Shown here piece after piece: positions 15,828 through 24,878 of a DNA stretch of 64,000 nt; position 1 is the first letter of the stretch, and each line of letters opens with the position of its first letter. This DNA is from Pseudomonas sp. MPC6 (GTDB lineage Bacteria > Pseudomonadota > Gammaproteobacteria > Pseudomonadales > Pseudomonadaceae). The DNA is taken from contig NZ_CP034783.1 of assembly GCF_006094435.1 (NCBI RefSeq), forward strand, positions 4,491,001-4,555,000. The letters are read 5' to 3'. A program made the translations under genes and the position numbers. A model generated the notes under the pieces. It worked only from the letters and a program-made list of their open reading frames with translations. It made no database searches and was not told where the DNA came from.

Positions 15828-15933
15828 GCCAACGACCCAGTCCAGGTTGTCGGCGCACAAGTCGTCTACTCTTCTTCGATGCAACCCCAGCCCTATGGCT
15901 GGGGAATTTACCACCTGCTGATGGCTGAAAACC

Positions 15934-16500
15934 TTGTCCTTGCCTGAGCCCTGTTTTGACTATGAAGCCTGCCTGAGTGCTTGCGCCCGAGGCGAGCAGC
16001 AGGCACTGCGGGAATTGTATGAGCAGGAAAGTGCTCGTCTTTTGGGTGTTGCCAAGCGCATCGCTCGTGATAACGCCCTGGCCGAAGACATCGTGCACGA
16101 TGTCTTTATCAAGATTTGGACCCGTGCCGCCAGTTTCGATCCAGCGAGAGGCTCTGCGCGTGGCTGGATTTTCAGCGTAACGCGGCATCTGGCGCTCAAC
16201 TTCATGCGTGATAGCGCCAGGGAGGTACAAGTAAGTGAACAACGGGAAACAGCACTGCAAGATTCAGCGTCCGTGGAGGCATCGCTGGAGAATGTGGATG
16301 CCTTCGATTATCGAGCCCGTTCAGGGCGTATTTATGTGTGCCTCGAGCAACTGGAGCCGGCACGTCGCAACTGCATCCTTCATGCGTATGTCGACGGCTA
16401 TTCGCACTCAGAAATTTCACAGAAACTGGGCGCACCGCTGGGGACCGTCAAAGCCTGGATCAAACGCAGTCTGGTGGCATTGCGGGAGTGCATGGGATGA
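15934..16500 (+). CDS. ECF-family RNA polymerase sigma factor
   Basis: About 188 residues. Region 2 is at about 25-95 (LYEQESARLLGVAKRIARDNALAEDIVHDVFIKIWTRAASFDPARGSARGWIFSVTRHLALNFMRD) and region 4 at about 130-185 (LEQLEPARRNCILHAYVDGYSHSEISQKLGAPLGTVKAWIKRSLVALRE). The only in-frame start candidates near the N-terminus are TTG codons (15934, 15940). An ATG at 15921 opens a 9-codon overlapping upstream frame (MAENLVLA), which could damp or couple translation. The stop overlaps the anti-sigma start by 4 bases. Confidence 0.9.
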   Translation: MSLPEPCFDYEACLSACARGEQQALRELYEQESARLLGVAKRIARDNALAEDIVHDVFIKIWTRAASFDPARGSARGWIFSVTRHLALNFMRDSAREVQVSEQRETALQDSASVEASLENVDAFDYRARSGRIYVCLEQLEPARRNCILHAYVDGYSHSEISQKLGAPLGTVKAWIKRSLVALRECMG

Positions 16501-17228
16501 CCATAAGCCCACAGGATGACAGCCCCGACAACATTGAAGAGCTGGCGAGTGAGTATGTGTTAGGCACGTTGTCGGCAGCGCGTCGTAGCGAAGTACAAAA
16601 GCGTCTTGCTCATGACGCCGATTTGCGAGCGGTTGTGGATGCATGGGAACAACGTTTGCTTGCGTTGACCGAACTGGCTGAACCGCAAACACCTACGGCA
16701 TTACTCTGGGGGCGTATCGAGCGCAGCTTGAACGGCATTGACCGGCGAGCATCACGAGTGACGGCCACCGCGCAGCCAATCTCATGGTGGAACCTTCTGC
16801 CGCTATGGCGTGGGCTGGCGGGGACAGGTCTGGCCGCAGCGTTGTTGCTCGGAACAATGCTGCTGACACAAACAGCTCCGGTGAAACCGACCACCTACCT
16901 GGTCGTTCTGGTAGCTCCCCAGAACCAGGCGCCCGGCTGGGTCATTCAGGCCAGCAGCCCAAGAGAAATCCAGCTGATACCGTTGGGGGTCGCTCAAGTC
17001 CCAACCGACAAAGCACTTGAGTTCTGGACCAAGGGGGATGGCTGGCAAGGTCCGGTATCCCTTGGACTGGTCAAACCTGGGCAAACGCTTTCTGTCCCCT
17101 TGGATAGATTGCCGCCGCTGGAGCCCAACCAACTCTTTGAGTTGACTCTGGAAAACCCCAATGGATCGCCGACTGGGAAACCCACAGGACCGATTCAGTT
17201 CATTGGACGGGCCGTTAAAGTGATCTGA
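16497..17228 (+). CDS. Anti-sigma factor, RskA/ChrR-like
   Basis: 243 residues. The cytosolic N-terminal anti-sigma domain (NIEELASEYVLGTLSAARRSEVQKRLAHDADLRAVVDAWEQRLLAL) starts with the LASEYVLGTL motif of RskA-type anti-sigma proteins. One membrane helix (GLAGTGLAAALLLGTMLLTQ) is followed by a periplasmic RskA C-terminal domain (YLVVLVAPQNQAPGWVIQA..., LEFWTKGDGWQGPVSLGLV). It should hold the neighbouring sigma factor at the membrane until a periplasmic signal arrives. ATGA overlap with the sigma gene shows coupling. No zinc His-x3-Cys-x2-Cys motif is present. Confidence 0.9.
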   Translation: MTISPQDDSPDNIEELASEYVLGTLSAARRSEVQKRLAHDADLRAVVDAWEQRLLALTELAEPQTPTALLWGRIERSLNGIDRRASRVTATAQPISWWNLLPLWRGLAGTGLAAALLLGTMLLTQTAPVKPTTYLVVLVAPQNQAPGWVIQASSPREIQLIPLGVAQVPTDKALEFWTKGDGWQGPVSLGLVKPGQTLSVPLDRLPPLEPNQLFELTLENPNGSPTGKPTGPIQFIGRAVKVI

Positions 17229-17246
17229 GCGAGCGCTTTGGATGAA

Positions 17247-17270
17247 AAGGCCGCTGAGGCGGCCTTGTTC
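17247..17270 (+). terminator. Intrinsic terminator of the sigma/anti-sigma operon
   Basis: AAGGCCGC TGAG GCGGCCTT, then GTTC: an 8-bp stem 19 bases after the anti-sigma stop, with a weak T tract. Confidence 0.6.
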
Positions 17271-17649
17271 GCCTCTCACATCTCTACCTGAGTGCCCAGC
17301 TAAATCAACTGTTCAGAGGCAATTTGAAATACTTCAGGTTGCTGTTGGCGTTTTTCAGCAAAACCGTGAAGAAAGCACACCGGTGGTCACTCGCCCTGTA
17401 TGACTGCTGTGGGGCGCTTATGGCCAACAGCTACCTGTAGTAGTTCGATACACCACATAAACAGGACTGACAGCACTTTCACAACCTTGGACACACCCAA
17501 CTCCTTTGACCCCCGATCGGCTACCAAGTGGCTAGCGGTCAGTGAACTCAACCGCGCGGGCGGCAGATGCCCTCGCAGCCGACTATGCTTTCGCGGGCGC
17601 AACGCGCTCGCTGCGTTGCTCCTTCGGCCATCACATGGAAAGCAGGTCT
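17271..17649. other. 380-base gap
   Basis: No gene or repeat recognised. The last 100 bases are high in GC and read openly in frame with the next gene, but lack a better start. Confidence 0.35.
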
Positions 17650-18228
17650 ATGAAACCGATTAGGTCTTTTGCTCCCGCTGTTGCCCTCGCCTCACTCATA
17701 TCCACCGCCAGCTTTACGGCCCATGCAGCCGATGTGCCGCTGGGCAGTACTGCTCTGGAGAGACATATCATTACGCACGTACTGGCTGTCGATGCGGCCA
17801 ACTATCAGGTCACTGTGGAAGGTCCCGACAAAAGCCAGGTACCCATCCAGCTCACCGACCAGGCCAAGGCCCTGCACAACCTGAAGGTCGGTGATAAGGT
17901 CGATATATATGTTATCCGCTCGGTTGCCTACACGCTCGACACTGATGTTAATAGCGATAGAGGTGTCAGCACCAAATCAGCGATTACCCGCGCCGACAAG
18001 GACAACCCTAATCCGGGCGGTGAGGCGTTTCGTCAGGTCAAGGTCACGTCGAAGATCACCCACATTGACTTGAAAAAGCATGAAGTGACCTTGCTTCCTC
18101 CAGAAGGAAAAGTGAAGGTTGTCAAGGTCGAGGACCCCGAGCTCCAGGCCCGCATGAAGAACCTCAAGGTCGGTCAGACGGTCGACGCCACCTACACCGA
18201 AGTGCTGGAAATCAAAACCTCACGCTAG
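17650..18228 (+). CDS. Periplasmic protein, unknown
   Basis: 192 residues from ATG 17650, where a signal peptide begins (MKPIRSFAPAVALASLISTASFTAHAAD). The mature protein has two similar beta-rich stretches, HIITHVLAVDAANYQVTVEGPDKSQVPIQLTD and KVTSKITHIDLKKHEVTLLPPEGKVKVVKVED. Each is followed by a NLKVGDKVD / NLKVGQTVD loop and a V-x-(V/Y)-T-E strand, so it looks like an internally duplicated OB-like fold. No catalytic residues are evident. A longer in-frame start at 17542 is unlikely because it would bury the signal peptide. Confidence 0.75.
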   Translation: MKPIRSFAPAVALASLISTASFTAHAADVPLGSTALERHIITHVLAVDAANYQVTVEGPDKSQVPIQLTDQAKALHNLKVGDKVDIYVIRSVAYTLDTDVNSDRGVSTKSAITRADKDNPNPGGEAFRQVKVTSKITHIDLKKHEVTLLPPEGKVKVVKVEDPELQARMKNLKVGQTVDATYTEVLEIKTSR

Positions 18229-18320
18229 CAACGTGCGCTGACCAGAGAAGGCCTCGCCGAAGACAATCTGCACAGTACTGTGCTTGCACACTCTGGTTGG
18301 CGATCCGTCCTACCGTGCCG

Positions 18321-18348
18321 ACCGGGACCGGTTATCCCCGGTCCCGGT
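18321..18348. other. Perfect 11-bp hairpin
   Basis: ACCGGGACCGG, a 6-nt loop and CCGGTCCCGGT lie 93 bases after the stop at 18228, without a T tract. Each arm is itself nearly symmetric. It may protect the 3' end of a transcript or act as a weak terminator. Confidence 0.5.
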
Positions 18349-18444
18349 CAAACACAAACAGTCGTTGATGACAGCATCTGACAAAAGACCGCAGTTCAGA
18401 TTTGTCTATAAAGCCAAGGTGATTTCAGTTTCCTGGATGCATCC

Positions 18445-18500
18445 GACTGGCTGCTTTTGGCCGATTTCTGCCTGTCGCGACCGGCAGCTTCACGTCCTGA
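18445..18500. repeat. Dispersed repeat copy in a 611-base gap
   Basis: GGCTGCTTTTGGCCGATTTC, TGCCTGTCGCGACCGGCAG: the clearest copy of the family. Nothing else is recognisable in 18349-18839. Confidence 0.65.
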
Positions 18501-18839
18501 GGAAGTCAGTCAACCTTAATCGAGGTTCTTCAGGAGCGCCGCGCTTCCTCAAGGCATTCAAATAGGTGGTTTCATCGTAGAGGGTCACAGCTCAATTTCA
18601 TGACGATGTTTGCGTGATATGAATGCGATTGTGCTGGTGGCAGCCAGCTGCGTTTTTCCAGTTTCTAGGCCATAGGTCGATTGGAGTAGGCATTCACAAA
18701 CGGAAAAGGCTCTCTAGCTAGACGACACGGAGCAAACGCCCGTATGCTCTCGATTCCTTATCTGCATGGAATCCTTCGTGGACCCCAGCCCCGCAACACA
18801 CATCCGCTGTCCAGATTCTGAATTTGGTCGTGCCACCAA

Positions 18840-20216
18840 ATGATCGAAACTATCCCTACCCTCATTCTTGGCATCCTGGTCATCCTGGCGATCATCGCTG
18901 TAAACGGCTATTTCGTTGCGCAAGAATTTGCCTACATGGCGGTTGACCGTACCAGGCTCTCAGCATTGGCTGCTGCCGGTGATACGTCGGCAAAGCGCGC
19001 ATTAGCCGTCACGAACCGCACAAGCTTTATGCTGTCGGGTGCCCAGCTTGGCATTACCGTAACAGGCTTACTTGTTGGTTATGTCGCTGAGCCCTTGGTT
19101 GGTGAGCCATTAGGCTTTCTGCTCGCAGGAACCGGTATTCCGCCCGACGCCAGAGTGGCCGTCGGTACAGGTATGGCCCTAGTTGCTGCTACGATTATCC
19201 AAATGATCGTGGGTGAGCTTTATCCGAAGAACCTTGCCATTGCGAACCCTGAGCCCTTGTCGCTCGGGCTTGCCCGCTCCACGCTCTTCTATATGTCGGC
19301 CTTCGGCTGGCTAATCAGTTTCTTCGACAAATCTGCCAATCTTCTCCTGAAGTTACTGCGTATTGAGCCGATTCATGACCTCGACGTGAGCGCCTCGGCT
19401 ACCGATCTACCGCACATAATCGCGAACTCGCGTGACAGTGGCGACCTACCACGTGAGCTTTCACTCATGATGGATCGCATCCTCGACTTCCCGCAACGCA
19501 ACGTCGAGCACGCTATGGTGCCCAGATCACAAGTCGACTGGGTTGAGCCAGATACGACGCTCGAAGAGCTGCGAGGGCTAATGGCGCGTGCTCACACCCG
19601 ATACCCGGTGATTGACGATGATGATTCCCCTGTGGGTGTTGTACATCTCGCCGACGTGCTTGCACGTCTTTCCACGGGAAACAGTAATGAGACCGTTGCG
19701 TCGCTGATGAGACCTGCCAAGGTGCTGCCGACGCTGATGCTGCTGCCAGATGCTCTTGATCAGTTGGTTCAAACAACCGATCAGTTAGCTTGTGTTATCG
19801 ACGAGTATGGTGGTTTCGCTGGAGTGCTTACGATTGAAGATCTCGCCATGGAAATCGTCGGTGAAATTACCGATGAGCATGACGCAGAAGTCGGCGATGC
19901 CATCGTGTCTGAAGGGGAAAACACCTGGACAATGGAGGGCGACGTTCACCTCGACGAGGTCAGGCGCATTATTGGTCACGACCTGCCGCGCGTTGATGTT
20001 GAAACAGTGGCAGGTATGCTGATCGCTGAGCTTGGCGCACTGCCTGGAGAAGGCGACACAGTCACCGTTGATCTACCTATCGATGCTGCCGAGCTGGTCT
20101 CCGACGAGCCGGTGAGATATCGACTCGAAGTTGATGTACTGCGTATTGAACGACATGTTCCGACTGAAGTTCGCATACGGCTGGTCAAAGTCTCTATGGC
20201 GGAGGAAGGGCAATGA
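18840..20216 (+). CDS. CNNM/CorC-type membrane protein with two CBS domains (gene 1 of a pair)
   Basis: 458 residues. The N-terminal CNNM (DUF21) transmembrane domain covers about 1-190 (VNGYFVAQEFAYMAVDRTRL, LSGAQLGITVTGLLVGYVAEPLVG, VGELYPKNLAIANPEPLSLGLA). Tandem CBS domains follow (MVPRSQVDWVEPDTTLEELRGLMARAHTRYPVID... and LMLLPDALDQLVQTTDQLACVIDEYGGFAGVLTIEDLAMEIVGEI). A C-terminal CorC/HlyC domain (WTMEGDVHLDEVRRIIG...) closes it. The family is linked to magnesium or cobalt efflux; the old name hemolysin is not supported by function. The stop overlaps the next gene by 4 bases. No obvious ribosome site precedes ATG 18840, so the exact start is uncertain. Confidence 0.9.
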   Translation: MIETIPTLILGILVILAIIAVNGYFVAQEFAYMAVDRTRLSALAAAGDTSAKRALAVTNRTSFMLSGAQLGITVTGLLVGYVAEPLVGEPLGFLLAGTGIPPDARVAVGTGMALVAATIIQMIVGELYPKNLAIANPEPLSLGLARSTLFYMSAFGWLISFFDKSANLLLKLLRIEPIHDLDVSASATDLPHIIANSRDSGDLPRELSLMMDRILDFPQRNVEHAMVPRSQVDWVEPDTTLEELRGLMARAHTRYPVIDDDDSPVGVVHLADVLARLSTGNSNETVASLMRPAKVLPTLMLLPDALDQLVQTTDQLACVIDEYGGFAGVLTIEDLAMEIVGEITDEHDAEVGDAIVSEGENTWTMEGDVHLDEVRRIIGHDLPRVDVETVAGMLIAELGALPGEGDTVTVDLPIDAAELVSDEPVRYRLEVDVLRIERHVPTEVRIRLVKVSMAEEGQ

Positions 20217-21229
20217 ATGATCCGCTGATAGTCACGATAGCAACAGTCGCGCTGATCGCTCTGAGTGGCTTGTTTGTTGTCATCGAGTTCGCGTTGCTCG
20301 GCGCTCGCCGGCACCGCCTTGAAGAGCTGGCCGTCAACAGTCCGTCTGCTCGTGCTGCGCTGCGCGGCATGAATGATTTGACGTTGATGCTTGCCGGTGC
20401 TCAGTTGGGCATCACGCTGTGTACTTTTGCCCTAGGTGCGGTGACGAAACCTGCGGTCGACTTATGGCTCGGCCCAGTGTTCATCGCGTGGGGCTTGCCT
20501 GAGTGGGCTGCTGGTGGCGCAGCTTTCGGCTTCGCGCTTTTCCTGGTGACATTCTTGCACCTGGTTGTCGGTGAGATGGCGCCCAAGTCCTGGGCCATTG
20601 CACACCCGGAAAGATCCGCTCTGGCAATTGGCATCGTTTCGCGCATCTATACCTGGCCGCTACGTCCGCTGTTGCGCTGGGTGAATCGAATCGCCAATCG
20701 TCTCGTAAAAGCCTCAGGTGTTGAGCCAGTTGAAAGCGCCGCAGTGGGTGGTCAGGATATTGAGACCATAAGGCAGCTCGTTGAGCATTCGGCGAAGGTC
20801 GGCACGCTACAGCCGCAGATGCAGCAGCAGATTTCAGGCCTGATCGACCTGGGCACTCTACCCGTCGAAGCTCTGCTAATCGAGGGAGAGGCGCTGGTTC
20901 ACGTTACGCGGGATGCGACGGTGGCGGATGTCCGCACTGCGGCCATTCAGTCCGGGCACCTGCGCATTCTCGTGCTGGGAACCGAGGGCATACAACCCTC
21001 GGTGGTTCACGTACGCGACACCTTGCTTGAGCCAGAGACTCGGTTTGCGCATGAGCTTGCACGCGAAGCTTTTGTGCTTGATGCGAAAACCCCCGTCTAT
21101 GAAGCACTTGCGCGCATGCGTAAATCGAGCATTCAGCTTGCTTTAGTCGTGAGCGCGGATCGCTTGCTGGGCGTTGTTACGTTGGCCGACATCCTCAAAC
21201 GAGTGCTTCCTGCTGCCTCCAATACCTAA
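20213..21229 (+). CDS. CNNM/CBS membrane protein (gene 2 of the pair)
   Basis: 338 residues, a shorter paralogue of the preceding protein. It has a CNNM domain (GLFVVIEFALLGARRHRLEELA, LMLAGAQLGITLCTFALGAVTKPAVDLWLG, VVGEMAPKSWAIAHPERSALAIG), then one degenerate CBS pair ending MRKSSIQLALVVSADRLLGVVTLADILKRVLP. It lacks the C-terminal CorC/HlyC domain. GGAGGAAGGGCA precedes ATG 20213 and ATGA overlaps the upstream stop, so the two are co-translated. A pair of long and short CNNM proteins suggests a hetero-oligomeric transporter (inference). Confidence 0.88.
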   Translation: MNDPLIVTIATVALIALSGLFVVIEFALLGARRHRLEELAVNSPSARAALRGMNDLTLMLAGAQLGITLCTFALGAVTKPAVDLWLGPVFIAWGLPEWAAGGAAFGFALFLVTFLHLVVGEMAPKSWAIAHPERSALAIGIVSRIYTWPLRPLLRWVNRIANRLVKASGVEPVESAAVGGQDIETIRQLVEHSAKVGTLQPQMQQQISGLIDLGTLPVEALLIEGEALVHVTRDATVADVRTAAIQSGHLRILVLGTEGIQPSVVHVRDTLLEPETRFAHELAREAFVLDAKTPVYEALARMRKSSIQLALVVSADRLLGVVTLADILKRVLPAASNT

Positions 21230-21404
21230 CGGTCGCATGTATGTCATAAATGTTCGGGTGTTCCCGTAACCACTTGGCAGGTACATCTTGCTTGGTATAG
21301 ACAGTTTTCAGCTTAGCTTCGTTGCTGATCGAGCTCATGACCCTATGCGGCTGAGCACGTATTGAAGCTGCTCACTGGTTATCTCTGGTTTAGGGCTGAA
21401 TGAC

Positions 21405-21460
21405 TTGAACGGCTGCTTCTGGCCGTTTTCTGCCGGTCGCAACAGGCAGCAATCGACCCA
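21405..21460. repeat. Dispersed repeat copy in a 461-base gap
   Basis: GGCTGCTTCTGGCCGTTTTC, TGCCGGTCGCAACAGGCAGC, AATCGACCC. The rest of 21230-21690 shows no gene. Confidence 0.65.
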
Positions 21461-21690
21461 TTGCTGTCGTTCGAGTTTCGTCGACTATCGTCTGTTTCGC
21501 AGCGGTAGCAGTCACCCGTTATGACGAGCTGGACGTGAGGTTCGGCAGGTTCGTGATATCGCCTTGATCTTTGAGCACCTACGTTAATGTGAACAGATCC
21601 TAGTCCAATTTAACGATTCCACACGGTGCTCCCCCGCGCACAGTGACTTGTACCGGCGCAAAGCCGCCCATCACAAAGCGGAGACATCAG

Positions 21691-22494
21691 ATGAAAAGAC
21701 TGCAAGGCCGTGTGGCCCTGATTACCGGCGCAGGAGCCGGCATCGGCAAAGGCCTGGCCCGTCGTTTCGCAGCCGAAGGCGCTTCGCTATGGCTGGCGGA
21801 TATTAATGCTGCAGCAGGTGAATCCGCTGCAGCAGAAATCCGATCTGAATTTGGTGTGAAGGTAGGCTTTGCTACCACAGACGTGAGCGAACGCGCTGCT
21901 GTACAAGACATGGTGGGCGCAGCCCAACAACACTTTGGCCGTGTAGACATTCTCGTTAACAATGCCTGGGGCCGCCGCCCAAATAGCCCATCCGGCTTTG
22001 CGAGTGTGGATACGCTGACCGATTTGGACGCCGACTGGGCCTGGCGCATTGGCACGCAATCAGCACTGTGGGCCATGCAGGCGACATTTCCCGGTATGAA
22101 AGAGCGCAGCTGGGGCCGGGTCATCAATATGTGCTCGCTAAACGGCGTCAACGCCCACCCCTATTCGGTGGACTACAACATGGCCAAGGAGGCGCTGCGC
22201 ACTCTCACACGCTCCGCCGCGCGCGAGTGGGCGGCCTATGGTATTTGCTGCAATGCCATTTGCCCCGGGGCAAACACCGAGGCATATCAAAAGTTCGCAA
22301 CCGCCCAGCCTGACAACGCAGCCGATATGCTGCGGCTGAACCCCATGGGCTATATGGGCGACCCCGAGCGCGACATTGGCGGTGCAGCATTGTTTCTGGC
22401 CAGCGAAGATTGCCGTTATGTGACAGGTAATACACTGTTTGTCGATGGCGGCAGCCACATCAATGGCGTGCCCTGGTTGCCTAAGCAAAAGTAA
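21691..22494 (+). CDS. Short-chain dehydrogenase/reductase
   Basis: 267 residues. ATG 21691 is chosen because GCGGAGAC lies upstream and the protein then starts MKRLQGRVALITGAGAGIG. Classical SDR motifs are TGAGAGIG (cofactor loop), the acidic LADI after the second strand (favouring NAD), NNAW in place of NNAG, the Ser in INMCSLNG, YNMAK (catalytic Tyr and Lys) and a C-terminal FVDGGSHINGVPW. It should oxidise or reduce a hydroxyl/keto pair. It faces the 2-hydroxyacid dehydrogenase operon and may belong to the same catabolic module. The substrate is unknown. Confidence 0.88.
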   Translation: MKRLQGRVALITGAGAGIGKGLARRFAAEGASLWLADINAAAGESAAAEIRSEFGVKVGFATTDVSERAAVQDMVGAAQQHFGRVDILVNNAWGRRPNSPSGFASVDTLTDLDADWAWRIGTQSALWAMQATFPGMKERSWGRVINMCSLNGVNAHPYSVDYNMAKEALRTLTRSAAREWAAYGICCNAICPGANTEAYQKFATAQPDNAADMLRLNPMGYMGDPERDIGGAALFLASEDCRYVTGNTLFVDGGSHINGVPWLPKQK

Positions 22495-22639
22495 ATGCTT
22501 CTATTTTGATAGCTTGATATGAGTTATCTAACAGAGCACCCAACCAATTGAAACGCCAGCACTGTTCTAGGCCTGTTCACGAAAATTATGAGTACCTGCG
22601 GGAACGCTGACAATCCAGCATCCGCATGCATATCACTCG

Positions 22640-22728
22640 CGTTCAGTTCAAGCGTATCGCGAGCGCAATGAGGTGGAGCGCTTGTTTCGTAGGATCAAGG
22701 CATATCAGTTCAAAGCCGACAATGTCTG
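22640..22728 (+). pseudogene. C-terminal scrap of an IS5-like transposase
   Basis: The plus strand reads RSVQAYRERNEVERLFRRIKAYQFKADNV-stop. YRERNxVERLFxRIK is the conserved glutamate-containing end of IS5-type DDE transposases. Everything before it and the inverted repeats are missing. Confidence 0.7.
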
Positions 22729-22759
22729 AAATACAGCCTGAAGCGGTCACTTAGCCAGC

Positions 22760-22815
22760 AGTGGCGATAGTCGGCTTCTGGCCGTTTTCCGCCCGTGACC
22801 AAGAGCCGAAATCGG
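22760..22815. repeat. Dispersed repeat copy
   Basis: GTCGGCTTCTGGCCGTTTTC, CGCCCGTGACC, GAGCCGAAATCGGCCC: a degenerate member inside a 551-base gap full of debris. Confidence 0.55.
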
Positions 22816-22959
22816 CCCAGGCTGCGTGAAAAGCATGCGCCATTTCGAAGTGTGCGTTGCTACGTGAAATCTGCCAACGTTTGGTTAACCAGCAGACTGG
22901 AAATTTGCATAGGAACGCGCTTTTCGCTCCAGTCCTGACGGTCAAACCTGCTCCAAAAC

Positions 22960-22979
22960 GTTTTCACACAGCCTGGACC
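22960..22979. mobile_element. Solo terminal repeat of an IS1182-like element
   Basis: GTTTTCACACAGCCTG at 22960-22975 is identical to the outer 16 bases of the intact IS right end (28477-28492). The next four bases are GACC, the complement of the GGTC duplicated around the intact element, followed by AAAAGCAGTC of the dispersed repeat. It is probably the scar of an earlier insertion. Confidence 0.55.
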
Positions 22980-23045
22980 AAAAGCAGTCAGTAAGAGCGG
23001 CAGCGACAAGGTCGAACTTCATTGCAAGGTCTGCCGGTAGCAGCG

Positions 23046-23978
23046 CTAGCTCACTGGAGTTAATACAGGTTCCCCCGCGAAATGAGTTGTCAAGTTGTTG
23101 AAAGTCAGATCCAGCATTGCATGAACTGTCGCATGAGTAGAACTGGCCATATGCGGTGTCAGCACCACGTTCGGCAAAGCTAGCAATGCCCGAGAAACGT
23201 GCGGCTCATCGCAAAACACATCGAGCCCCGCCGCGAGAATCTTGCGGTCGCGCAAGGCCTCGACAAGGGCATCTTCGTCGACGATGGAGCCGCGCGCAAT
23301 ATTGATCAATACACCGCAGTCGCCAAGCTCTGCCAGCACGGCCGCGTTGATCATGCCGTGAGTGTCGGAGCCACCGCTCGCGCACAACACCAGATAATCG
23401 ACACTCGCCGCCAATGTTTGTACATCGTTGCACCAGCGATAGGGCACATCAGCCTTTGGCGTGCGCCCCGTATACGCAATGCTCATACCGAACGCCAGGG
23501 CTCGTAAAGCCACTGCTCTGCCAATACGGCCCAAACCGACGATGCCCATTCGCCCGCCAAACACCCGCGCAGTCATCGGATGGCGGCCGACTGTCCATTC
23601 ACCTCGTCGCACAAATCGGTCGGCGGTTAGCACTTGACGTGCGGTACACAGCAACAGCGCGATGGCGAAATCTGCAATGTCTTCGGTGGACAGTCCAGGG
23701 GTATGGGTGACCCGGACGTTGCGTTCGCGCGCGGCTTCAAGATCTATTCCATCGTAACCGACACCCATCACCGAAATGATTTCCAGCGCTTGCAGTCGAG
23801 CGATCAATACGCGGGGTACGCTGGATTCGGCAGTCGCAACAATGCCTCGCACAGTGGGGGCCAGTTCCATGAACCGCTTTTCGTCAAGAAGCGAATATGA
23901 GTGACAGTCGAAATGCTCGCCCATGCGGATGATGAAATCATCGGGCAGGCGGGAAAGCAGTAGCAAAGTGGGTTTCAT
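23046..23978 (-). CDS. D-isomer-specific 2-hydroxyacid dehydrogenase
   Basis: 310 residues from the ATG at 23976-23978 (MKPTLLLLSRLP); the frame extends to 23999 without need. The NAD-binding domain has GIVGLGRIGRAVALRALAFGM. Catalytic residues are Arg in NIARGSIVDEDAL, Glu in LDVFCDEPHV and His in LTPHMASSTH. It should reduce a 2-keto acid, such as glyoxylate or hydroxypyruvate, to the 2-hydroxy acid or the reverse. It is the third gene of a minus-strand operon after a TauD-like dioxygenase and a class II aldolase, and is 77 bases from the aldolase stop. Specificity cannot be read from sequence. Confidence 0.92.
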   Translation of the reverse strand: MKPTLLLLSRLPDDFIIRMGEHFDCHSYSLLDEKRFMELAPTVRGIVATAESSVPRVLIARLQALEIISVMGVGYDGIDLEAARERNVRVTHTPGLSTEDIADFAIALLLCTARQVLTADRFVRRGEWTVGRHPMTARVFGGRMGIVGLGRIGRAVALRALAFGMSIAYTGRTPKADVPYRWCNDVQTLAASVDYLVLCASGGSDTHGMINAAVLAELGDCGVLINIARGSIVDEDALVEALRDRKILAAGLDVFCDEPHVSRALLALPNVVLTPHMASSTHATVHAMLDLTFNNLTTHFAGEPVLTPVS

Positions 23979-24055
23979 CGCGTTGTCATGTCTCGGCAAA
24001 GTACGAGGTATCAGCGGCGTGGACGTTTGTCATGCCGCCGCGACCGGTGGGAGGT

Positions 24056-24826
24056 TTATTCAAGAACGGTTGGATCGCGCCGGATTTCCTCGCGAGCCAT
24101 GGCTTCCCACAGGAATGGGAACCCATTGGCATCGGTGCGCCCTCCGGTGGCGAGCGCGACGCTGGCGGGCAGCGGTGAGCCGCCGCCGAGCGTTTCGACA
24201 TGCCAGGCCAGACGGCTGCGCCACTCCAGTGTGATCGCGCGCAGGTGTGCCTGGCGAATGCCGTTGGCCACCACCAGGACGCCGTGGTTGGCGAGCAACG
24301 CCCACTTTTGCGTTCCGAGAGCGTCCACGACGGCGCGGCCTCGTTCGGTGTCTTCAACGGTGCCCTGATACTCGTCATAGAGCACCGGGTCGGTGTCAAC
24401 CAGGGCGGACGTCTGATCATAGATCGGTGGAATACGCCCGGCCGCCGACCACACTGATCCCCACTGCGGATGGTTGTGGATCACCACGCCGACATCATGC
24501 CGGGCGGTGTGTACATCAATGTGCAGGTTGATGGCCGGCGTGATGTTCCACTCCCCCTCGATCACCTTGCCTTGCGGATCGAGGCGCACGATATCCGAGG
24601 CGGTCACTTCCCCCCAGGTGAGTTCCCACGGATTGGCCAGGTACGTGCCGTCGTCCTGGCGAACGGTGATGTGGCCGGCGATATGGTCGTTATAACCCTC
24701 GCGATACAACACCCGACACAGCAATGCCACGGTCTGGTGGGGCGTCAACTCGGGCAGCAGCGCATATCGACCTGGCTTGGGAGCGAAGCGGGCCAGCAAA
24801 TCCTGGTTAAGCGAGTCCTTCAACAT
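24056..24826 (-). CDS. Class II aldolase/adducin family protein
   Basis: 256 residues from the ATG at 24824-24826, which has an AGAGGAAACAG ribosome site. Zinc ligands of the fold are visible: HNHPQWG (two His) and the later His in LLANHGVLVVAN. EGYNDHIAGHITVR contains the family's N-terminal His/Gly motif (usually G.SGNIS.R). Members cleave sugar phosphates or beta-hydroxy acids; this subfamily has a GHITVR variant common in proteins of unknown substrate. It lies between a TauD-like dioxygenase (52-base gap) and a 2-hydroxyacid dehydrogenase on the same strand. Confidence 0.88.
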   Translation of the reverse strand: MLKDSLNQDLLARFAPKPGRYALLPELTPHQTVALLCRVLYREGYNDHIAGHITVRQDDGTYLANPWELTWGEVTASDIVRLDPQGKVIEGEWNITPAINLHIDVHTARHDVGVVIHNHPQWGSVWSAAGRIPPIYDQTSALVDTDPVLYDEYQGTVEDTERGRAVVDALGTQKWALLANHGVLVVANGIRQAHLRAITLEWRSRLAWHVETLGGGSPLPASVALATGGRTDANGFPFLWEAMAREEIRRDPTVLE

Positions 24827-24878
24827 AGCTGTTTCCTCTTGAGCCACTGTCACAAGCGGTGATTGACCAATCAATGAA

